Shown: piece by piece, positions 56,700-64,000 of the stretch
Layout: each line of letters starts with the position of its first letter
Numbering within the stretch: position 1 is the stretch's first letter
From: Wurfbainia villosa
Taxonomy: Eukaryota; Streptophyta; Magnoliopsida; Zingiberales; Zingiberaceae
Direction: 5' to 3'
DNA: 64,000 bases
NCBI GenBank assembly: GCA_025175895.1
Contig: CM045998.1
Coordinates: 12,633,153 to 12,697,152 of the forward strand
Notes under the pieces: generated by a model
The model's input: the letters and a program-made list of their open reading frames with translations, nothing else
The model's database searches: none
Told to the model about the DNA's origin: nothing
Program-made: the position numbers and the translations under genes

Positions 56700-58078
56700 A
56701 GTCCATGGTCTCCTTTCTATTTCGGGATACAAATATCTGCTCAAGATATTTTAGGTATCTAATTGCCCATATAAATCTTTTATACAATGCATAAATTTAT
56801 ATTAATGATGACATATAACCGTGGAAGGATAGATAGTCAGAAATACTCAACTCCATGTAAGATTGATATTATCGGTTATTTGTCCCCACGGGGATGGCGC
56901 GATGGTAAAACAGAATGGTCGCTTTGGAAACGAACTAGGATCGATTCTAAAGTGGGGTCTAAAATTTCTCTGGGCTCAGATGACTCCTCTCTGATTCCCA
57001 ACTTTTTGTATCGGTTATAGTTTGCTCACATCGTAACTAGAAGTTTATTTTATAGATGATGGTATTTATCAGTGTGTTGTAATTTGAACCCTTAAATTTT
57101 AAGGGTGCTACTAGGATGTCCAAGTATCTAAATGGCCAGGTGTTTATCTTTAAATACTTTTTTTTTTGAAAATCTTAAACAATAAAAATGTTAATATGTT
57201 AGTTTTTAAATTAAAAATATTTAGTTATATTGTGATGTGAAAATGACTTATATGCGTATACGCTAAATGATTTAGAAATATCAAAATATATTATGTAGCA
57301 TATTAAAATGATAATATCTTAGATTTATTAGGAAATAATTAAATATATATTTCTTATAAAATTAATATTAAATGAATAAACTTATTAAATTTAAAATTAA
57401 TTGTTAAAACTTTGTATATATTAATAGTTACCTTTATTTTTATAATATTTTTTTTGCAATAGTCCTGTAAAGATTCACTTTTTTTTTTCTCTTGAAAATC
57501 ACGATCTAAGGCCCTAATTTTTTTCTTCGTGTTATGTAATTATACTTTTAATATGTTCAAGCGTGTTGATATCCTTTAAATTAACTTTATCATCATTTTA
57601 ATTAAAAAATTATTTATTGAGCTATTTAGTGAAATAATTCGACGGAAAAAATTTATCAATTTATATTGTAAATCATTTATCCCTATGTTTAAGTGTATTG
57701 GTAGCAGGGAGATCAATTTCCACATAATTTCCATATAAATATTTTTTGTCACTGGGAACATATTTTAATAAATGGTTATGGAGAGCATCGAATGCATATT
57801 TTAACAAATTCAGCTCAATAATCCGAACTTGAACGAATCGGCTTAGTTTATTTTATTTTCGATTTAATTTAGCTCAATTACCTTACGAAATAAACTTAAA
57901 ATATTATAGAGTCAAACAAAAGAACCAAATTACTATTCCATTGAGATTACCAAGTCAAGTATATCAGCTTTGAGTTTTTTTTTTTCGGCGATCTATCCGT
58001 CCGTTCAATATTTTATTATTTTTTTAATAGAATAGTTCAATCAGTTAGTTTTAATTGAAATTTATTGATGGACCTAGA
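56700..58078. other. AT-rich DNA without recognisable features
   Basis: No frame with domain content and no terminal repeats found. Homopolymer T runs near 57162, 57448 and 57976. It ends at the LTR of element F; the last 5 bp, CTAGA, are the candidate target duplication. Confidence 0.5.
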
Positions 58079-59533
58079 TGTTGGAGGATCGATTGGCCGG
58101 CTAGAGGGGGGTGAATAGCCCTCGTTTGTTACGTGGTAGAATTCGATCGTTCGATGATGCGTGCTCGTCTACAATTGTTGTTAGCGCAGCGGAATACTAA
58201 TACAAATATGAATATTAACAACAAATACAATCACATGCAAGTACACACGATATACGTGGTTCGGAACCGAATGGTTCATACTCCACAGGCGAGCTCACCG
58301 AGCTCTAGTTATGTGCACGACACTAACTATAACACTCCTTCTCGACAATACGTCGGAGGTGGAGAAACCTCTCACAAGCAATTACAATGGTAATATAAAA
58401 ATACAAGCAAATACATAAATATAATACAAAAGAAAACTTTCACCGATTGCTTTGATCGCTTTGCTTGTTGCTTGCTTTAGATGGCTCTTGAAGGTCTGGA
58501 ATGCAACAACAATTCTCCTCCAATAGCTTCACAAAAATCTTGGCGAAATCCTCCAACTCGTGCTCCATTTATAACCTACATCGAGCTATTTTATCACCGA
58601 TCGATCGTAACCATCGACTGGTGATCGTATGTTGGTTAAGTTCCAGCGGATCACATCATCGATCGATGGCACCCATCGATCGATCATCCATCGATCAGTC
58701 TTTGTGCGAGCTCGACTCCGATCTGTGCCCATGCGGTGTCATCGATTGATCCACCCATTGGCGATCGGGATCTCAACGATCGGCCGATCGGTCGTCTTGG
58801 TTCAATCGAACATCGATCGAACCCATTCGACCTAGAAGCGATCGACACCTGTCGATCGGCCGATGTGATGTCGCAAAACCTCAAACACCAAGTTGTTTGA
58901 GCCTCCGACCGTCGGGTAAATCCTCAAACGCCAAGTTTGAGTCTCCGACACTCAGTCTTAGCCACTTGGCCAAGTCCACCTTATCCCTCATGGAGTTCCC
59001 CACCAAAGCTCTCTTCCCTCGGCCTACGTCCCTCGGATGCGCCAAGCGCACGACTTCGCAACGCCATCCTTCGTGTCTCATGCCCTAGAAGTATGCTTCC
59101 CTTTGGGCTCACTCCATTCGCTCCCCGTCCGGCGGTCCCTTGGATGCACCAAGCGTACGGCTTCACAATGTCATCCTTCACCGACTCAAGGACCCCGAGC
59201 CTAGTGAACTTACCAAGTCCTCAAGACTTCCCATATGCACCAAGCGCACGGCTTCACAATGCATCTCTCACCAAGCACCAAGCGCACGGCTTCGCAATGC
59301 TTTGGATTTCCCATGCCAAGCACCAAGCGCATGGCTTCGCAATGCTTTGGACTTCCCATGCCAACCCCATGTTGGACTTTCCCACACCAAGCTCTATGTT
59401 TGGATTTTCCATGCCAACTCCATGTTGGACTTTCCCATGACAATCCCATGTCATGAGTTTTGTCTATCATCAAAATAGTATCAGGGTACTGCTCGAGTCA
59501 AACTCGAGTCAACCTGGGACGATTGCACCAACA
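58079..59533 (-). mobile_element. 3' LTR of copia element F (minus orientation)
   Basis: 1455 bp; in minus sense it begins TGTTGGTGCAATCGTCCC and ends CGATCCTCCAACA. A polypurine tract (minus AAAAAAAGGAAGAT) adjoins at 59534. TATA-type GGTTATAAATGG (minus sense) lies at about 58567-58578. The palindrome slots at 58590-58870 are almost all CGATCG-type words, whereas the 5' LTR keeps CAGTCGACTG. It carries a degenerate repeat of CACCAAGCGCACGGCTTCGC (59145-59345). Confidence 0.88.
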
Positions 59534-61031
59534 ATCTTCCTTTTTTTGATGATTGACAAAACTACCATCTCAAGTCTACCAATTCTCCCACAACGAACCC
59601 TAATTGGTAACTTGGTAACTTCTCCCCCTTTTTGACATTACATCAAAAAGGTCCTCAAGGGTTTCAATGTCTCATATTCCAATGAGATCTTACAATCTTC
59701 CCCTTGGCATGCCCTCAATCTTTCTAGTGATCCCATATCACTTAAGAGAGGCAACCCAATTTCCTCCCATGAGGAAATACACATCCATCTTCCCATGATG
59801 AATATCTCCCCCTAGAGGCTTGCTCCCCCTTGACCATTGCACCAACAATGTCCTTGGAGAGTCCCTAAGCCAATAGGAACATTAAACCAATCAAAATTAA
59901 GGTAAAGTTCAACAATGAACTTTCTTCCACCTTAAAATTGATACTCTCCCTAAACTCTTCTCCTAATCCATATCCAATGGATTTTCATCCTCTCTAATGC
60001 TCTCCCAAGCATATCCCAGGATTAGGAGTGGTTAGGGGACCAAAACATGGCTAAACATGGGTCTAACTATCAAGTTTACCCGAAATCAGCCTGTGCCAGT
60101 CGACTCTGTCAGCTACCAGTCGACTGGGACTCCCAGTTTTTCAGTTTCAGAAATTGGATTTTCGAAATCCATAAGTAAATATACATAAGTTTAAAAATCG
60201 TGAAATTTCATATGCATATTACTTATCCTAAACACTATGGGTGAAAAATGTTAGAAAATTATTTTACCCATTAAATTAGGAGATTGATACAAAGTTCAAA
60301 ATTTTAGAAAAGCTTCAATAATAAGCCTTCTTTGTATCATCCCATTCAATAGTGATAGCTATCAAAAGATAGGCTTCACCAAGGTTTTTCAAAATGTTTT
60401 CAAAATGTTTATTTTCATTTTCCTAAACATCTCACAAATATCTAGATGTGTAAAACACATTCAAGGTAATCAATCTAGTGAGATGTGAGTTTTTGTTCTT
60501 TTAAATTCTCATGCATATTTCTAAAGCAATATTATTTGATTCCCATCAAATTATGCCATAGTCCTTAATTTTATTTTAATTATGCATGATAATGATTATG
60601 ACATAAATATAATTTAGATAAAAGCATATGCCAATATCATGATGTCATGGCATGTGAATGAAAATTAAGCATATATGACATACAAACATAAGTCTAAACA
60701 TTATCATTACATTTTTATAAATAAAAATAAGAATGATATCATGACATGGCAAGACAAACAAATCATGGCAAGTAAAGTATACTAAGGTATATAATACCTA
60801 AGTGTTAAAATCAATTTGCCATTTCTAGGGATTAAGTTCATTTTGCCTTAATGTCATTCATTTTCTTAGTGTGCCAAAAACCCAAAATGACACACCAATA
60901 TCTCTAAGACCTAATTGTGCCAATTTAAATCATTTTAAACTTCTCAAGCATATTGGCACATCCTAATGTGTCAACTCTACTATGGTTAGGTTAACTACCC
61001 ATCCACTTAGGGTTGACACACCCTAACCCAT
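59534..61031 (-). mobile_element. 3' noncoding region of copia element F
   Basis: 1.5 kb between gag and the 3' LTR, no coding potential. Holds TCTCCCCCTTTTTGAC-type (GGGGGAGA) motifs, two CAGTCGACT sites (about 60097-60130), and ATTTCTGAAAC and GTATCAATCTC words matching the 3' noncoding regions of elements B and C. Confidence 0.75.
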
Positions 61032-62606
61032 TTAGCATGAATCGATCACGCTTTTAGGAACCCAATATCTATTAGAGCTCCTTGGGTTAACAAGGTATTC
61101 CCTAGGGATAACTTCCCTAGATACCTTTCTAATGACCCTTTTAGGCTTTAAAGTCATAGTCTTTTGGGTCTTTCTTGAGTCAACTCTAGAGGTGACTCCT
61201 CCATTGACCTTCTTAGTGGCATTCTTGGTTTTTCTTAAGTCCTTGGCCACTAAACATACACCATGGCTAGACTTAGGGATAACTTTCCTATTAGCCTTGG
61301 TTTTTCTAGACCTAGATGTTGTTCCATAATTAAATGGAACATTATGATAGGACATAGGTTTGTGACCCAAACCCTTCTTGCCCTTAGATATTTCTTGTAC
61401 CCTAGGTCTTGACTTTTGGACATTTGACCCCTTAACCGAATTTGATATTATTTCTAGGGTCTTTTTCAATTTTTCTAGCCTTGACCTCAAGGTTTGGTTC
61501 TCTAGCTCTATTTTTCCCATTTTTGAAATTTCATTAGATTTTTGGGAATTCTTTGTCTTTCTAGGCATGTGTCTAGATTTCTTGGGATTAACACCCAAGT
61601 TTTCGTGAATTCTTCTAATTGACTCCCTAGGCAAAATATTTCTAGAATTATTGGTCCTAGGTTTGTCCTTAGAAAAACTAACATGCTTAGCACCTAAGCA
61701 ATAGTTCTTATCATTTCTCCTAGCATGCTTTTCATTTATAATTGCAAGAGAACTAAAGTAATTCTTAGCATGCTTTTTAACCCTAAAAATTGAAGGTGCA
61801 TTATTTAAATGTACCTTTGGGTTAGTTTGGGAAGCTCCCCCTACATGAGTCACACCTTCTTGCTCTTTCTTCCTCCCCTTAGGGCATTGACTTCGGTAGT
61901 GTCCCTTTTGATTGCATTTGAAGCACACAATGTGCTCTTTGCTCTTGATTTTGGGAACACCGACATCCTTTGACTTTGGGTTGACTTTCGGTCTTGATGC
62001 CTTTTCCTTAGCCAATTTAGGGCATTTGCTCTTGTAGTGCCCTTTCTCCATACACTCAAAGCATATTATGTGATTTTTATTTAAAATAATGACACTTGAG
62101 TTACCTAGGGAGGTGGTGGAGGCCTCTTCACTTCTTCCGGAGGTAGAAGCTTCATCTTGATCTTTCTCCGGAGTAGAAACCCTTTCCTCCCCCTCAATGC
62201 TAGAGGTGGAGGTCTCCACCAAATCATCCACATCTTCGAATGTGGGTGTCAATTCTTCCACGACATTTTCCTCTACTTGTGCCGGTTGGGAGTTTTCTTG
62301 AAATTTCATTATCTTCTCCCATAATTCCTTTGCATCCCTAAAATTACCCAACCTAGACCAAATGTTGTTAGGAATAAAATCATTAAGTAATTCGATTACC
62401 TTGCGATTTGTCTCGAAGTCCTTGATTTGGTCTTGGGTCCACCTTGACTTCTCAATGGGCTTGTTGTATTTATCCCTAGGCATCTCAAAACCGTTTTCTA
62501 CAATAATCATGTAATCAAAATCGGTTTCGAGATATACCTCCATCTGTTTCCTCCACCAAGCAAAATCTCCATTGAATTTCGGTGGTTGGAGGTTGTAGCC
62601 GGCCAT
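61032..62606 (-). CDS. Intact copia gag, 524 aa, no pol (element F)
   Basis: One uninterrupted frame from MAGYNLQPPKFNGDFAWWRKQMEVYL, 45 bp from the primer-binding site. Residues 1-105 form the copia gag N-terminal domain; 110-175 an acidic Ser/Thr linker; two CCHC knuckles follow at 182-195 (CFECMEKGHYKSKC) and 228-241 (CFKCNQKGHYRSQC); then comes a basic region and a short coiled coil (about 385-415, LENQTLRSRLEKLKKTLEI). It ends IPREYLVNPRSSNRYWVPKSV. In element B this motif directly precedes protease; here a stop and noncoding DNA follow, so the element encodes nucleocapsid only. It would need protease, integrase and RT from another copia. Confidence 0.88.
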   Translation of the reverse strand: MAGYNLQPPKFNGDFAWWRKQMEVYLETDFDYMIIVENGFEMPRDKYNKPIEKSRWTQDQIKDFETNRKVIELLNDFIPNNIWSRLGNFRDAKELWEKIMKFQENSQPAQVEENVVEELTPTFEDVDDLVETSTSSIEGEERVSTPEKDQDEASTSGRSEEASTTSLGNSSVIILNKNHIICFECMEKGHYKSKCPKLAKEKASRPKVNPKSKDVGVPKIKSKEHIVCFKCNQKGHYRSQCPKGRKKEQEGVTHVGGASQTNPKVHLNNAPSIFRVKKHAKNYFSSLAIINEKHARRNDKNYCLGAKHVSFSKDKPRTNNSRNILPRESIRRIHENLGVNPKKSRHMPRKTKNSQKSNEISKMGKIELENQTLRSRLEKLKKTLEIISNSVKGSNVQKSRPRVQEISKGKKGLGHKPMSYHNVPFNYGTTSRSRKTKANRKVIPKSSHGVCLVAKDLRKTKNATKKVNGGVTSRVDSRKTQKTMTLKPKRVIRKVSREVIPREYLVNPRSSNRYWVPKSVIDSC

Positions 62607-62650
62607 CTTATAGTGCTCTCGCGGCGGTTAGTCCTTGAAGAGCGACCTTA

Positions 62651-62662
62651 GCTCTGATACCA
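62651..62662 (-). other. Primer-binding site of copia element F
   Basis: Minus strand TGGTATCAGAGC, perfect initiator tRNA-Met complement, 2 bp from the LTR. Confidence 0.9.
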
Positions 62663-62664
62663 CT

Positions 62665-64000
62665 TGTTGGGGGATCGATTGGCCGGCTAGAGGGGGGTGA
62701 ATAGCCCTCGTTCGTTACGTGGTGGAATTCAATCGTTCGATGATGCGTGCTCGTCTACAATTGTTGTTAGCGCAGCGGAATACTAATACAAATTTGAATA
62801 TTAACAACAAATACAATCACACGCAAGTACACACGATATACGTGGTTCGGAACCGAATGGTTCCTACTCTACGGGCGAGCTCACCGAGCTCTAGTTATGC
62901 GCACGACACTAACTATAACACACCTTCTCGACAACACGTCGGAGGTGGAGAAACCTCTCACAAGCAATTACAATGGTAATATAGAAATACAAGCAAATAC
63001 ACAAATACAATACAAAAGAAAACTTTCACCGATTGCTTTGATCGCTTTGCTTGTTGCTTGCTTTAGATGGCTCTTGAAGGTCTGGAATGCAACAGCAATT
63101 CCCCTCCAATAGCTTCACAAAAGTCTTGGCGAAATCCTCCAACTCGTGCTCCATTTATAACCTGCATCAAGCTATTTTCGCGCCCATCAGTCGACTGATC
63201 GTGACCATCAGTCGACTGGTATCGTAGTCGTTGTCTCACAACGGCCGGATCCACGTTGGTTAAGTTCCAACGGATCACACATCAGTCGACTGATGACACC
63301 CATCAATTGACTGATCATCCATCAGTCGAGTGCTGGCGAGCTCGACTCCATTCTGCGTCGTGCGGTGTCATCGATCATTGCCACCCATTGGCGGTCGGTC
63401 GATGTCTCAACGATCATTGCCCTCCATCTTGGTTGATCGAACTCATTCGACCTAGAGCAGTCGATTGATACCTATGTCAGTCGACTGATGTCGGGCAAAA
63501 CCTCAAACACCAAGTTGTTTGAGCCTCCGACCGTCGGGTAAACCCTCAAACGCCAAGTTTGAGTCTCCGACACTCAGTCTTAGCCACTTGGCCAAGTTCA
63601 TCTTATCCCTCATGGAGTTCCCCACCAAAGCTTTCTTCCCTCGGCCTACGTCCCTCGGATGCACCAAGCGCACGGCTTCGCAACGCCATCCTTCGCGTCT
63701 CATGTCCTAGAAGTATGCTTCCCTTTGGGCGCACTCCATTCGCTCCTCGTCCGGCGGTCCCTCGGATGCACCAAGTGCACGGCTTCGCAATGTCATCCTT
63801 CACCGACTCAAGGACCCCGAGCCTAGTGAACTTACCAAGTCCTCAAGACTTCCCATATGCACCAAGCGCACGACTTCGCAATGCATCTCTCACCAAGCAC
63901 CAAGCGCACGACTTCACAATGCTTTGGATTTCCCATGCCAAGCACCAAGCGCACGGCTTCGCAATGCTTTGGACTTCCCATGCCAACCCCATGTTGGACT
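62665..64000 (-). mobile_element. 5' LTR of copia element F (cut by the window end)
   Basis: Same sequence as 58079-59533 from CCCCCAACA (minus end) outward; by comparison about 100 bp lie beyond the window. It keeps CAGTCGACTG or near variants at 63188, 63209, 63283 and 63478, where the 3' LTR has CGATCG-type words. TATA-type box at about 63154. Confidence 0.9.

Noticed and set aside
1..64000. tRNA, rRNA or other structural RNA genes
   Set aside because: I saw no tRNA cloverleaf boxes or rRNA-like blocks; the only tRNA-related sequences are primer-binding sites.

Overview
This is nuclear DNA of a flowering plant. It contains plant-type genes (a CrRLK1L/FERONIA-like receptor kinase, a plastid ABC1-type kinase with GT-AG introns, a VQ-motif protein and a P4-ATPase remnant) set in a dense nest of LTR retrotransposons, MITE-like elements and LINE scraps. 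A monocot is plausible from the style of the repeats, but the sequence does not fix the species. Nothing looks bacterial, organellar or viral-episomal.

Layout. 1-24.3 kb is a nested retroelement block. A Ty3/gypsy element lies on the minus strand (gag-protease-RT, about 5.37-8.16 kb). Its LTR (8160-8402 plus 23621-24260) has been split by a 15.2-kb Ty1/copia composite (8403-23620). That composite carries a broken gag-pol whose RT-RNase H end is present three times in tandem. Copy 2 holds a 287-bp hairpin insertion, and copy 3 holds a 4.77-kb coding-free element with three LTRs and a clean 5-bp target duplication. To the left is a minus-strand copia LTR plus gag (885-5364), itself interrupted by a 1.3-kb TIR element with a strange GATCG/CGACC-rich core. 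24.7-27.3 kb is the intact, intronless receptor kinase gene (minus strand), between two oppositely oriented relatives of the gypsy LTR. 31.3-38.9 kb is another copia nest: a gag-only element with both LTRs inserted in the gag of an older copia. 41.5-44.2 kb is a dead 3' fragment of a phospholipid-flippase gene with a LINE scrap in an intron. 45.5-46.3 kb is the VQ-protein gene (minus strand). 47.8-49.8 kb is a copia LTR with a gag start. 50.3-54.1 kb is the seven-exon ABC1K3-like gene (716 aa). 55.5-56.7 kb holds a LINE zinc-finger remnant and a hAT-like MITE. 58.1-64.0 kb is a gag-only copia element with an intact 524-codon gag; its 5' LTR runs off the window.

The genes do not form a pathway; they are separate islands (cell-surface signalling, plastid lipid/quinone metabolism, transcription-cofactor type). 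The most unusual signal concerns a 10-bp palindrome, CAGTCGACTG, found repeatedly in the LTRs and 3' noncoding parts of several copia families. Between sister LTRs of the same element, exactly these palindrome slots have been exchanged for CGATCG-type words while flanking sequence stays nearly unchanged. This happens independently in at least three elements and is either a directed mutational process or a systematic sequence-consensus artefact.
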